Source of the DNA: RPQJ01 sp963706535
GTDB taxonomy: Bacteria; Pseudomonadota; Gammaproteobacteria; Steroidobacterales; Steroidobacteraceae
Assembly (NCBI GenBank): GCA_963706535.1
Contig: CAVPMU010000012.1
Location: forward strand, 496,001 to 560,000
Reading direction: 5' to 3'
Length of the DNA stretch: 64,000 nucleotides
The notes beneath the pieces were generated by a model. The model had not been told where the DNA came from. It did not search any database and was given only the letters and a program-made list of their open reading frames with translations. Position 1 is the first letter of the stretch. The number at the start of each line of letters is the position of its first letter. The position numbers and the translations under genes were made by a program. Shown in pieces: positions 25,745 to 33,890 of this stretch.

Positions 25745-25818
25745 CGTTTGGCCGGGCCGTGCGCGCCATGGACGGCGCGCCCGGAGCCCCCATGGAAGGG
25801 TTCACGGCGTCCCGGCCA
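25745..25818. repeat. Inverted diverged copy of the preceding repeat's spacer
   Basis: The stretch GCCGTGCGCGCCATGGACG through GGCGCGCCCGGAGCC, and later ACGGCGTCCCGGCC, is the reverse complement of the spacer and arm ends at 25501-25571. It is near exact in the first half and diverged where the first copy has CTACAAGGATGTACTTGC. It shows the unit is a mobile or duplicating repeat, not a unique hairpin. Confidence 0.8.
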
Positions 25819-25869
25819 GGAAGCCCGGTCCGACTCCGATCGACAGCGCTCCGACGAGGCGGCGACGCC

Positions 25870-27045
25870 ATGCTGACGAGGTTCTTCTTCGCCCTGCGCG
25901 CAGCGGGCATCCCCGTCTCGCTCACCGAGCACCTGACGCTCCTCGAGGCGATGCAGGCCCGCGTCGCCGGCACCAGCGTCGACGATTTCTACTACCTCGC
26001 CCGCGCCACGATGGTGAAGGACGAGAAGCACTTCGACCGCTTCGACCGCGCCTTCGCGGCGCACTTCAGGGGCATCGAGAGCGCTTTCGCCGGGCTCGAG
26101 GGCGAGATCCCCGCGCAGTGGCTGAAGAAGCTCATCGAGCGGCACTTCACCGAGGAGGAGAAGGCGAGGATCGAGGCGCTCGGCGGCTGGGACGAGCTGA
26201 TGGAGACCCTGGCCGAGCGGCTCAAGGAGCAGCAAGGGCGCCACGAAGGCGGCAACAAGTGGATCGGCACCGGCGGCACTTCGCCGTTCGGGCACGGTGG
26301 CTTCAATCCCGAGGGCATCCGCATCGGCGGGCCGGGCGGCAACCGCCGCGCGGTCAAGGTCTGGGAGAAGCGCGACTACCGCAATCTCGACGACACCGTC
26401 GAGCTCGGCACGCGCAACATCAAGATCGCGCTGCGCAAGCTGCGCCGCTTCGCGCGCGAGGGGGCCGCCGAGGAGTTCGACCTCGAGGGCACCATCGACG
26501 GCACGGCGCGCAACGCGGGGCTGCTCGACCTCAGGTTCCAGCCCGAGCGCCACAACGCGATCAAGCTGCTGCTGTTCCTCGACGTGGGCGGCTCGATGGA
26601 GAGCCACGTGCGCGTCTGCGAGGAACTGTTCTCCGCCGCGCGCAGCGAGTTCAAGCACCTCGAGTACTACTACTTCCACAACTTCGTCTACGAATCGATG
26701 TGGAAGGACGGCCGGCGGCGCCACGGCGAGCGCACGCCGACGCTCGAGATCCTGCGCACCTACCAGCCCGACTACCGCGTGATCTTCGTCGGCGACGCGA
26801 GCATGAGCCCCTACGAGATCATGCAGCCGGGCGGCAGCATCGAGCACTGGAACGAGGAGGCGGGCGCCGTGTGGATGCAGCGCATCACGCAGCGCTTCCC
26901 GAAGCACGTCTGGCTCAATCCCGAGCCGGAGGACCGCTGGGACTACACGGCATCCATCGGCATCGCCCGCCAGCTGCTCGAGGACCGGATGTTTCCCCTC
27001 ACCATCCAGGGGCTGGACCGGGCGATCAAGGCGCTGAAGGCCTGA
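25870..27045 (+). CDS. VWA-domain protein, CoxE-like MoxR partner
   Basis: A 391-residue soluble protein with an N-terminal helical region (RFFFALRAAGIPVSLTEHL), a Gly-rich linker around residues 130-160 and a C-terminal von Willebrand A domain. The metal site reads LLFLDVGGSMES (Asp238 to Ser242): the usual D-x-S-x-S has Gly at the first Ser. This change is, to my knowledge, common in this CoxE-like group, so it need not mean loss of function. The start ATG at 25870 has GAGG upstream. It pairs with the MoxR ATPase gene as in many proteobacteria, probably as a chaperone-like complex in the cytoplasm. Confidence 0.9.
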   Translation: MLTRFFFALRAAGIPVSLTEHLTLLEAMQARVAGTSVDDFYYLARATMVKDEKHFDRFDRAFAAHFRGIESAFAGLEGEIPAQWLKKLIERHFTEEEKARIEALGGWDELMETLAERLKEQQGRHEGGNKWIGTGGTSPFGHGGFNPEGIRIGGPGGNRRAVKVWEKRDYRNLDDTVELGTRNIKIALRKLRRFAREGAAEEFDLEGTIDGTARNAGLLDLRFQPERHNAIKLLLFLDVGGSMESHVRVCEELFSAARSEFKHLEYYYFHNFVYESMWKDGRRRHGERTPTLEILRTYQPDYRVIFVGDASMSPYEIMQPGGSIEHWNEEAGAVWMQRITQRFPKHVWLNPEPEDRWDYTASIGIARQLLEDRMFPLTIQGLDRAIKALKA

Positions 27046-27094
27046 GCGGCGGTCCGGGCCCGCGGGGCGCGATGCACCCTGCCGCGGCGCGGCT

Positions 27095-27640
27095 TCAGCC
27101 GCCGGCCTTCGCCTTCAACGACTTGATGTCCTCGAGCACCACCTTCGAGTGCCCCTCCGGGTCCACCGACTCGTAGTGCTTGGCGATCCTGCCCTGCGGG
27201 TCGATCAGGAAGGTGTCGCGGCGCGCCATTTCCATCACGCCCATGTAGGTCTTGAGCACGCCGTACTTCTTCGTGACGGCCTTGTCGGCGTCGGCGAGCA
27301 GCGTGAAGGGCAGGCCGTGCTTCTCGGCGAATTCCTTGTGCGAGGCGACGTCGTCCACGCTGATGCCGAGGATCACCGCGCCTTCCTTGTTGAAGGCGAA
27401 GATGTTGTCGCGGAAACCGCAGGCCTGCGTGGTGCAGCCGGGCGTGTCGTCCTTGGGATAGAAGTAGAGCGCCACCCACTTGCCCTTGTAGTCGGCGAGG
27501 GAGTGCCACTTGCCGGCCTGGTCCTGCAGCTTGAAGGCCGGGGCCGGGCCGCCGACGGTGGGCGAGGCCGCGAGCGCGGCCCCGACGAGCGCGAGCGACG
27601 CGGTGAAGGCGATGGCAAGGCGTCCGAGGGCGTGACTCAT
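27095..27640 (-). CDS. Exported peroxiredoxin, PrxQ/Bcp type
   Basis: A 181-residue thiol peroxidase with a clear signal peptide (residues 1-26, MSHALGRLAIAFTASLALVG, ending ALAA). The active site is TPGCTTQACGF: peroxidatic Cys69 and resolving Cys74 five residues apart, the layout of the PrxQ/BCP group. FYPKDDTPGC and the DTFLIDPQG segment confirm the family. Most BCP proteins are cytoplasmic; the signal peptide here argues for the periplasm, where a thioredoxin-like reductant would be needed. The ATG at 27640 has GGAG upstream. It is divergent from the patatin gene. Confidence 0.9.
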   Translation of the reverse strand: MSHALGRLAIAFTASLALVGAALAASPTVGGPAPAFKLQDQAGKWHSLADYKGKWVALYFYPKDDTPGCTTQACGFRDNIFAFNKEGAVILGISVDDVASHKEFAEKHGLPFTLLADADKAVTKKYGVLKTYMGVMEMARRDTFLIDPQGRIAKHYESVDPEGHSKVVLEDIKSLKAKAGG

Positions 27641-27731
27641 CACTGGATTCTCCGCGGTTTGACGGGACGACCGATTCGAGCGTGACATACTAATCCCGGC
27701 CCCGACCCCTGTCAGCGAAGGCTGCGGCCCG

Positions 27732-28883
27732 ATGGCACAGGATTCCGAGACCAACTACATCTTCTTCGAGAACCGGGAAGCTTTGGTTTTGGCCGGCGGC
27801 GGGGCGCGTGCGGCCTACCAGGTGGGCGTACTGCGCGCGATGGCCGACTGGCTGCCCGCCAACTCGCCGTGCCCGTTCGAGGTGCTCGTCGGGACCTCGG
27901 CGGGCGCGATCAATGCCGCCGCACTGGCTGCCCGGGCGCGGCACATGTCCGAGGCGGTTGGCGAGTTGGAGCGCGTCTGGGCCAATTTCCGGGTCGAGCA
28001 GGTGATTCGGGCCGATGCCGGGTCGATGCTGCGCGCCGGGCTGCACTGGATGTTCTCCATGGTCTCGGGCGGCTGGCTGCTGCCGCCGCCGCGCTCGGTT
28101 TTCGACACCTCGCCGCTCCGCGACCTGCTGCGGCGCTCGATTCCGCTGGAACGCATTCCCGCGAGCATCGCAGGCGGGCCGATCCAGGCGCTCGCCGTGG
28201 CGACGACCAGCTACTCCACCGGACGGGCCGTGGCGTTCTTCGAGGGGATTCCCTCGGTGCAGGAGTGGTCGCGCGTGCGCCGGGCCGGCGTGCGCCGCCC
28301 GATCGACATGGAAGTGCTGATGGCGAGCTCCGCCATCCCGTTCTTCTTCCCGGCGGCACGCGTGGATGGCGATTACTACGGCGACGGCGCGATGCGCCAG
28401 CTCGCGCCGCTGAGCCCTGCCGTGCACCTCGGCGCGAACCGGCTGCTGGTCGTCGGCACCCGCGCGGAGTCGGCCGCGAGCCCGGCCGACGGCTCGATCG
28501 ACACCCCGCCGAGCCCCGGGCACCTGCTCGGGTTCGTGCTCGACTCGCTGTTCACCGACGGGCTCTCGATCGACCTCGAGCGCATGCGGCAGATCAACGC
28601 GATGCTGGAGGTGGACCGCGTCGGCCTCGCGTCCGGACGACGCCCGATCGAGGCGCTGGTCATCCAGCCGTCCGACGACCTGAACGCCCTCGCGCGCAAG
28701 CACATGCGCGCGATGCCGCGCAGCCTGCGCACCCTGCTCAGGGTCATCGGCGCGCTCGAGGCGCGCGGCGGCCTGCTCGCGAGCTACCTGCTGTTCGAGT
28801 CGGAGTACACGAGCGAGCTGATGCGGCTGGGGAGGGCCGACGCCGAGGCGAGGCGGGAAGAGATAGAAGAGTATCTGGGCTGA
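27732..28883 (+). CDS. Patatin-like phospholipase
   Basis: A 383-residue lipid acyl hydrolase with the patatin catalytic dyad. The glycine-rich oxyanion loop is LVLAGGGARAAYQVGVL, the nucleophile elbow is GTSAG with Ser56, and the partner Asp218 is in YYGDGAMRQ. There is no signal peptide, so it is probably cytoplasmic and acts on membrane phospholipids. Its C-terminal 100 residues are helical and not part of the catalytic core. It is convergent with mgtE, with heptad element E filling the gap. Confidence 0.92.
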   Translation: MAQDSETNYIFFENREALVLAGGGARAAYQVGVLRAMADWLPANSPCPFEVLVGTSAGAINAAALAARARHMSEAVGELERVWANFRVEQVIRADAGSMLRAGLHWMFSMVSGGWLLPPPRSVFDTSPLRDLLRRSIPLERIPASIAGGPIQALAVATTSYSTGRAVAFFEGIPSVQEWSRVRRAGVRRPIDMEVLMASSAIPFFFPAARVDGDYYGDGAMRQLAPLSPAVHLGANRLLVVGTRAESAASPADGSIDTPPSPGHLLGFVLDSLFTDGLSIDLERMRQINAMLEVDRVGLASGRRPIEALVIQPSDDLNALARKHMRAMPRSLRTLLRVIGALEARGGLLASYLLFESEYTSELMRLGRADAEARREEIEEYLG

Positions 28884-28892
28884 GGCGGAAGA

Positions 28893-29013
28893 AGGCTGTG
28901 GGCTGTAGGCCGTAGGCTGTGGGTCGGAGCCGCAATTGCGGCGCTCTTTTCCGGACCCACAGCCCACAGCCCACAGCCCACAGCCTTCCTACCTTCAGCC
29001 CTCAGCCCTCAGC
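28893..29013. repeat. Heptad element E in the patatin-mgtE convergent gap
   Basis: The left arm (28893-28923) is GGCTGTG/GGCTGTA/GGCCGTA. The core contains GTCGGA and the perfect 14-bp palindrome GCCGCAATTGCGGC at 28929-28942. The right arm (28957-29013) is CCCACAG units followed by CCCTCAG units. It is the only recognisable structure between the two convergent genes, and its right end touches the mgtE stop codon. Confidence 0.9.
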
Positions 29014-30369
29014 CTATGTTAGTACCAGCGTTCCCAGGCCCAGCAGCGACGCGAACCCCACCACGTCGGTGACCGTCGTCACCACGACGCCGCCCGCGAC
29101 GGCCGGGTCGACGCCGAAGCGCTTGAGCGCCAGAGGCACGATCACGCCGGCGAGCGCCGCGGCGAACAGGTTGACGACCATCGCCGCGAAGATGACGCCG
29201 GAGATCTTCCAGTCGCGGTACCAGAGGAAGGCCACGAGCCCGACGACGGTGGCCCACGCCACGCCGTTCAGCATTGCGACCGCGACTTCCTTGGTCAGCA
29301 GCCAGCGCGCGTTGGCGCGCTCGATCTGGCCGAGGGCAAGGCCGCGCACGATCAGCGTCAGGGTCTGGGTCGCGGCCACGCCACCCATGCTGGCGACGAT
29401 GGGCATCAGCACCGCGAGTGCGACGATGTCCTCGATGGTGCTCTCGAACAGTCCGACCACCCAGGCGGCGAGGAACGCCGTGCCGAGGTTGACGCCGAGC
29501 CACACTCCGCGACGGCGCGCACTCGGCACGACGCCGGCGAACATGTCCGCCTCCTCGTCGAGGCCCGCCATGCTCATGACCGAGTGTTCGGCCTCGTCGC
29601 GGATCACGTCCACGACGTCGTCCACGGTGATGCGCCCGAGGAGCCGCCCGTCGGGGGAGACGACCGCGGCCGAGAGCAGGTCGTGGTCCTGGAAGAGGCT
29701 GGCGACCTGGCCCGCGGGTGTCTCGGGCGCGATGCCGGCGAGCTCCGTGTTCATGACCTCGCCAACGGTGCGCTCGGGGTCCTCGGTCAGCAGCCGCGTG
29801 ATCTGCAGCGCGCCGAGGAAACGATCGTGGCGGTTCACCACGAACAGCGAGTCGGTCTTCTCGGGAATCTCGCCGCGCATGCGCAGGTAGCGCAGCACGG
29901 TCTCGAGCGTCACGTCGGGCCGGATGCTCACGGTGTCCGTGTTCATCAGGCCGCCGGCAGTGTCGGCGTCGTAGGCCAGCACCGCGCTGAGGCGCTCGCG
30001 GTCCTGCGAGTCCATCGAGCGCAGCAGCTGCTGGTTGACCGTCTCGGGCAGGTCGGCGAGCAGGTCCGCGAGGTCGTCCACCTCGAGGCCCTCGGCGGCG
30101 GCCACGAGCTCCTCCGTCTCCATGTCGCGGATCAGGTCGGCGCGCACCTCCTCGTTCAGTTCGACGAGGACGTCGCCCTCGAGCTCCGGATCCACGAGGT
30201 CCCAGACGATCTCGCGCTGCGCCGGCGGCAGCGACTCGAGCAGCGAGGCCACCTCCGCCGGGTGCATCGAGTTGACGAGCCGGTGCACCTGCCGTCCCGC
30301 ACCCTGCTCGAGTGCGAGGCTCAGGGTCGCGAGGCGACTCAGCTTGGCCGGTTTGCTTTCCGCGTTCAT
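29014..30369 (-). CDS. mgtE: Magnesium transporter MgtE
   Basis: A 451-residue magnesium channel/transporter. In order it has an N-terminal helical superhelix domain (MgtE_N, about residues 25-130, with LLESLPPAQREIVWDLVD), two CBS domains (about 135-255, with TVGEVMNTELAGIAPETPAG) that gate the pore in response to Mg, and a C-terminal region of five membrane helices with MPIVASMGGVAATQ and LNGVAWATVVGL. Length and order are typical. It lies downstream of rapZ on the same strand, but a REP-like hairpin separates them and no Shine-Dalgarno sequence is evident. The 69-bp gap is too short for an M-box riboswitch. Confidence 0.95.
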   Translation of the reverse strand: MNAESKPAKLSRLATLSLALEQGAGRQVHRLVNSMHPAEVASLLESLPPAQREIVWDLVDPELEGDVLVELNEEVRADLIRDMETEELVAAAEGLEVDDLADLLADLPETVNQQLLRSMDSQDRERLSAVLAYDADTAGGLMNTDTVSIRPDVTLETVLRYLRMRGEIPEKTDSLFVVNRHDRFLGALQITRLLTEDPERTVGEVMNTELAGIAPETPAGQVASLFQDHDLLSAAVVSPDGRLLGRITVDDVVDVIRDEAEHSVMSMAGLDEEADMFAGVVPSARRRGVWLGVNLGTAFLAAWVVGLFESTIEDIVALAVLMPIVASMGGVAATQTLTLIVRGLALGQIERANARWLLTKEVAVAMLNGVAWATVVGLVAFLWYRDWKISGVIFAAMVVNLFAAALAGVIVPLALKRFGVDPAVAGGVVVTTVTDVVGFASLLGLGTLVLT

Positions 30370-30392
30370 GCCGCGCGAACTTTACGCGGAAA

Positions 30393-30433
30393 AAGGGGAC
30401 GCTTCCCTTTTTCGAAAAGGGAAGCGTCCCCTT
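30393..30433. repeat. Short perfect hairpin, GGGGACGCT type (copy 1)
   Basis: A 19-bp perfect stem: AAGGGGACGCTTCCCTTTT at 30393-30411 and its complement at 30415-30433, with a three-base loop. It lies between rapZ and mgtE. A related hairpin with the same GGGGACGCT core occurs at 45349-45392, so this is a dispersed repeat. Such GGGGAC palindromes resemble REP elements mobilised by RAYT transposases, but no RAYT gene is in the window. Confidence 0.85.
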
Positions 30434-30438
30434 ATTCC

Positions 30439-31311
30439 TTATTCGTGGCGGCGGCTGGCGAGGTCGCGGTGGCGGATGAGCGCCTGGCCGAAACGGCCGT
30501 TGAAATGCGCCGCGAGCTTCTCCGCGAGGTACACGGAGCGGTGCTGGCCGCCGGTGCAGCCCACGGCGACGGTAATGTAGCTTCGATTCGAGCGCACCAG
30601 CGACGGCAGCCAGCGCTCGAGGAAACCCTGCAGGTCGGCGGCGAAGCGCGCTACTTCCTCCTGCTGGTCGAGGAAGCGCACGACGGCCGCGTCACGCCCG
30701 GTAAACTCGCGCAGGACCGGGTCCCAGTACGGGTTCGGCAGCGCCCGCGCATCGAACACGAAGTCGGCGTCGTCGGGGACGCCGTGGCGGTAGGCGAAGG
30801 ACTGGAACAGCAGCGACGGCCCGCCTTCCTTGCGTTCCACGACGCGCTCGCGCACCAGCTCGCGCAACTCGTGCACCGAAAGCCGCGAGGTGTCGACGGC
30901 CAGGTCGGCGGCGTTCGCGACCGGCGCGAGCAGGCGCGCCTCCTGGTCGAGCGCCTCCTGCAGGCCGAGGCCGGAGCGGCTCAGCGGATGCCGCCGCCGG
31001 GTCTCGCTGAAGCGCTTCAGCAGCACCTCGTTCTCGGCCCTGAGGAACAGCATCTCGCAGCTCACGCCGCTGCGCCGCAGTTCCTCCACCAGGCGCGGGA
31101 CGTCGGCGAGGTCCTCGGGCCGGTTGCGCGCGTCCACGCCCACCGCCGTGAGGCGGTAGGCGGGTTCGTTGGTGCGCACCGTGTAGGCGATGAACCCCGG
31201 CAGCAGCCCCGCGGGGATGTTGTCCACGCAGTAGTAATCGAGGTCCTCCAGCATGTTGAGCGCGACGCTCTTGCCGGACCCCGAGAGGCCGCTGACGACG
31301 ATCAGGCGCAT
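30439..31311 (-). CDS. rapZ: RNase adapter protein RapZ
   Basis: A 290-residue nucleotide-binding protein with the P-loop VSGLSGSGKSVALNMLED at its start, the LPNPYWDPVLREFTGRD block in the C-terminal half and the family signature VAVGCTGGQHRSVYLAEKLA. In E. coli RapZ binds the small RNA GlmZ and guides it to RNase E, tuning glucosamine-6-phosphate synthesis. Its position after rpoN and hpf is conserved, but ptsN, which normally lies between hpf and rapZ, is missing; hpf ends four bases before rapZ starts. Partner RNAs cannot be identified here. Confidence 0.96.
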   Translation of the reverse strand: MRLIVVSGLSGSGKSVALNMLEDLDYYCVDNIPAGLLPGFIAYTVRTNEPAYRLTAVGVDARNRPEDLADVPRLVEELRRSGVSCEMLFLRAENEVLLKRFSETRRRHPLSRSGLGLQEALDQEARLLAPVANAADLAVDTSRLSVHELRELVRERVVERKEGGPSLLFQSFAYRHGVPDDADFVFDARALPNPYWDPVLREFTGRDAAVVRFLDQQEEVARFAADLQGFLERWLPSLVRSNRSYITVAVGCTGGQHRSVYLAEKLAAHFNGRFGQALIRHRDLASRRHE

Positions 31312-31315
31312 CGTA

Positions 31316-31645
31316 TCAGTGCGCGGCGGAAGCGCCGTGCTTCTGCGCCTCGACCGCGTGGTGGTCGCCCGCGCGCTCCTTGTGCTTGCGCACGCGCCGG
31401 TCGAGCTTGTCGGCGAGCGCGTCGATCGCGGCGTACATGTCCTGGTCTTCGGCGTAGGCGTGGATGGTCGAGCCCCGGACGGACACGGTGGATTCGGCGC
31501 GGTGGCGCAACTTCTCCACGGTCAGCGTGCATTGCATGTCGATCAGCCGGTCGAAACGGCGCACGACGCGGCCGAGCTTGCGCTCGACGTAGCTGCGCAG
31601 GGCCGGGGTGACTTCGACGTGGTGTCCGGTCAAGTTCACGCGCAT
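31316..31645 (-). CDS. hpf: Ribosome hibernation promoting factor, short form
   Basis: A 109-residue protein of the HPF/RaiA family opening MRVNLTGHHVEVTPALRSYV, with the strand ESTVSVRGSTIHAYAEDQDMYAAIDALADKLDRRVRKHK that binds the 30S decoding centre. The length matches short HPF, which promotes 100S ribosome dimers in stationary phase; the C-terminal dimerisation domain of long HPF is absent. It follows rpoN on the same strand, the standard order, and ends four bases before rapZ. Confidence 0.94.
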   Translation of the reverse strand: MRVNLTGHHVEVTPALRSYVERKLGRVVRRFDRLIDMQCTLTVEKLRHRAESTVSVRGSTIHAYAEDQDMYAAIDALADKLDRRVRKHKERAGDHHAVEAQKHGASAAH

Positions 31646-31679
31646 CGCTCATCCTCCTGACGACTGGGTTGACCTGGCT

Positions 31680-33122
31680 TCAGGCGCGGGCTCTCGCCGT
31701 CGCCTGTCGCCGCTCGCTCGAGGACGCGAGACCCATGGCCTCACGGTACTTCGCCACGGTGCGGCGCGCGACGCGGATGCCCTCGCCGGAGAGTACCGCG
31801 GCCAGCTGGGCGTCGCTCAGTGGCCTGGCGGGGTCCTCCTCGGCGATCAGCCTGCGCAGGCGCGCGCGGATCGCGATCGAGGAGATGTCCTCGCCGTCCG
31901 CGCCCGCCACGTGGCTCGAGAAGAAGTAACGGAACTCGTAGATGCCGCGGGGCGTGTGCATGTACTTGCCGGTGGTCACGCGCGAGATCGTGGACTCGTG
32001 CATCGCCACCGCCTCCGCCACGTCCCTCAGGATCATCGGCTGCATGGCTTCCTCGCCGCGCTCGAGGAACGCGGCCTGGCGCTGCACGATGGTGCGTGCC
32101 ACCTTGAGCAGCGTCTCGTTGCGGATCTCGAGGCTGCGGATCAGCCAGCGTGCTTCCTGCAGCTGCGCGCGCAGCGCGGCGTAGTCCGCGGATCGGGCCA
32201 CGAGACCGGCATAGCCCTGGTTGACCTTGAGCCGCGGCACCGAGGCGGGGTTGATCTCGACGGACCAGCCCTGGCCCGTGCGCTTCACGAACACGTCCGG
32301 GACGATGTACTCGGGCTGGGCGCCCTCGAAGGCCGAGCCGGGTCGCGGACTGCAGCCCCGCACCAGCGCGAGGGCGCAGTGCAGCGCGTCCTCCTCGACG
32401 TTCAGCTCGCGGCGCAATGCGGCGAGGTCGTGGTTGGCGACGTGATGCAGGTGCCCGGCGGCGATCTGCATGGCGAGCTCGCGGCCCGGCGTCTCGGGGT
32501 CGAGCAGCGCGAGCTGCAGGCCGAGGCATTCGGACACGGTGCGCGCTCCGACGCCGGTCGGGTCGAAACCCTGGATGAAGGAGAGGACCTGCTCGACGTC
32601 CTCCTCGCTGACCGGCAGGTCCGCGCTCAGGTTGCGCGCGAGGTCGGCCGCGGTCTCGGTGAGATAGCCGTCGTCGTTCAATGCGTCGATCAGCGCCTCG
32701 CCGATCCACACCTGCCGCGGGTCGAGCGGGCTGGTCTCGAGCTGCCACAACAGGTGCTGGTGCAGGTCGCGGCTGCGGTCGTCGGTGAATTCGAGCGGAC
32801 GGTCGTCGTCGTCCGGGCCGCGGCCTTCGCCGGACGGGGTGGAGGATTCCGCCCAGGGATCCTCCATCTCGACGACGACCTCGTCCTCGGCGGCCTCGGG
32901 TGTGCCGTCGTCGTCCTCGCCCTGCGGAGCCGGCTGGTCGAGCGAGGTGAGGTCGAGCTGCTCGTCCTCCTCGGCCTCGAGCATGACGTTGCTCTCGAGC
33001 GCCTGCTGGACCTGCGCCTGCAGTTCGAGGACGGGAAGCTGCAGCAGCCTGATCGCCTGCTGCAGCTGCGGCGTCATCGTCAGCTGCTGACCGAGCTTGA
33101 GCTGCAGGGCCGGCTTGAGCAT
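31680..33122 (-). CDS. rpoN: RNA polymerase sigma-54 factor
   Basis: A 480-residue sigma factor for -24/-12 promoters. Region I is the Gln/Leu-rich LKLGQQLTMTPQLQQAIRLL; region II (about residues 50-115) is the usual acidic variable linker; the core-binding domain follows, with FDPTGVGARTVSECL; and the C-terminus has the HTH and the RpoN box ARRTVAKYREAMGL, which reads the -24 element. All parts are intact. It lies between lptB and hpf on one strand, a conserved arrangement. A 6-bp GC hairpin at 33139-33157 lies between lptB and rpoN without a T run. Confidence 0.97.
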   Translation of the reverse strand: MLKPALQLKLGQQLTMTPQLQQAIRLLQLPVLELQAQVQQALESNVMLEAEEDEQLDLTSLDQPAPQGEDDDGTPEAAEDEVVVEMEDPWAESSTPSGEGRGPDDDDRPLEFTDDRSRDLHQHLLWQLETSPLDPRQVWIGEALIDALNDDGYLTETAADLARNLSADLPVSEEDVEQVLSFIQGFDPTGVGARTVSECLGLQLALLDPETPGRELAMQIAAGHLHHVANHDLAALRRELNVEEDALHCALALVRGCSPRPGSAFEGAQPEYIVPDVFVKRTGQGWSVEINPASVPRLKVNQGYAGLVARSADYAALRAQLQEARWLIRSLEIRNETLLKVARTIVQRQAAFLERGEEAMQPMILRDVAEAVAMHESTISRVTTGKYMHTPRGIYEFRYFFSSHVAGADGEDISSIAIRARLRRLIAEEDPARPLSDAQLAAVLSGEGIRVARRTVAKYREAMGLASSSERRQATARARA

Positions 33123-33138
33123 CGCGGGTTTGGGCCTG

Positions 33139-33157
33139 GCGGGGGAAGGGTCCCCGC
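33139..33157 (-). other. Small GC hairpin between lptB and rpoN
   Basis: GCGGGG at 33139-33144 pairs with CCCCGC at 33152-33157 across a seven-base loop. There is no downstream T tract, so it is at most a weak pause or stability element in a continuous lptB-rpoN transcript. Confidence 0.35.
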
Positions 33158-33161
33158 GCGG

Positions 33162-33890
33162 TCAGAGTCGGAAATCCTGGCCCAAGTAGACCTCACGCAC
33201 CTCGGGATTGGCAAGGATGTCGTCCGCCGATCCCGACGCGATCACACTTCCGGCGCTGACGATGTAGGCGCGGCTGCAGATGCCGAGCGTTTCCCGGACG
33301 TTGTGGTCGGTGATCAGCACGCCGATGTTGCGCGTGCTCAGGTGGCGGATGATGCGCTGGATGTCGTCCACCGAGATCGGGTCGACGCCCGCGAATGGCT
33401 CGTCGAGCAGGATGAAGCGGGGCTCGGCCGCGAGCGCACGCGCGATCTCGACCCGCCGCCGCTCGCCGCCCGACAGGCTGACGCCCAGGCTGCCGCGGAT
33501 GTGGCCGATGTGCAACTCGTCCAGCAGCGACTCGAGCGCCGTCTCGCGCTCCGCGTCGTCCTCGAGGTCCTCGCGGATCTCGAGGATCGCTCGGATGTTG
33601 TCCTCGACCGACAGCTTGCGGAACACGGAGGCTTCCTGTGGCAGGTAGCCCAGGCCCAGCCGCGCCCGGCGGTGCATCGGCAGTCCGGTGAGCTCGCGGT
33701 CGTCGAGCCATATCCGCCCCTCGTCGCAGGGTACGAGACCCACGATCATGTAGAAGGCGGTGGTCTTGCCGGCGCCGTTCGGACCGAGCAGTCCCACCAC
33801 CTCGCCGGAGCTGACGTCGAGCGACAGGTCTTTGACGACCTGGCGGTCGCGGTAGGTCTTGCCGAGCGCCTCGGCGCGCAGCAGGCTCAT
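33162..33890 (-). CDS. lptB: LPS export ABC transporter ATP-binding protein LptB
   Basis: A 242-residue ABC ATPase that powers LPS extraction from the inner membrane with LptF/LptG (not in this window). It has Walker A GPNGAGKTTAFYM, the Q-loop in LPQEASVFRKLS, the signature SLSGGERRRVEIARAL, Walker B FILLDEPFAGVDP and the switch His in ITDHNVRET. The opening LRAEALGKTYRDRQVVKDLSL and DPISVDDIQ are characteristic of LptB. The ATG overlaps the lptA stop as ATGA, so LptA and LptB translation is coupled. Confidence 0.97.
   Translation of the reverse strand: MSLLRAEALGKTYRDRQVVKDLSLDVSSGEVVGLLGPNGAGKTTAFYMIVGLVPCDEGRIWLDDRELTGLPMHRRARLGLGYLPQEASVFRKLSVEDNIRAILEIREDLEDDAERETALESLLDELHIGHIRGSLGVSLSGGERRRVEIARALAAEPRFILLDEPFAGVDPISVDDIQRIIRHLSTRNIGVLITDHNVRETLGICSRAYIVSAGSVIASGSADDILANPEVREVYLGQDFRL

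Larger units (their letters stand above)
25446..25869. other. Repeat-rich spacer between the MoxR and VWA genes
   Basis: This 424-bp stretch has no convincing gene. It holds a 35-bp perfect inverted repeat with a 54-bp spacer (25473-25596), an inverted diverged copy of that spacer (25745-25818), and about 150 bp of plain high-GC sequence between them. The VWA frame is open throughout, but homology to the family starts only at the ATG at 25870. Confidence 0.75.

Noticed and set aside
25549..25869. Upstream extension of the VWA frame through the inverted repeat
   Set aside because: Sequence there is repeat-derived and unlike the family; a ribosome binding site precedes the ATG at 25870.
28893..29013. 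Calling heptad elements intrinsic terminators
   Set aside because: They could form long hairpins, but none has a following T tract, so I kept them as repeats.
30370..30438. Mg (M-box) riboswitch before mgtE
   Set aside because: The gap is only 69 bp and is mostly the GGGGACGCT hairpin.
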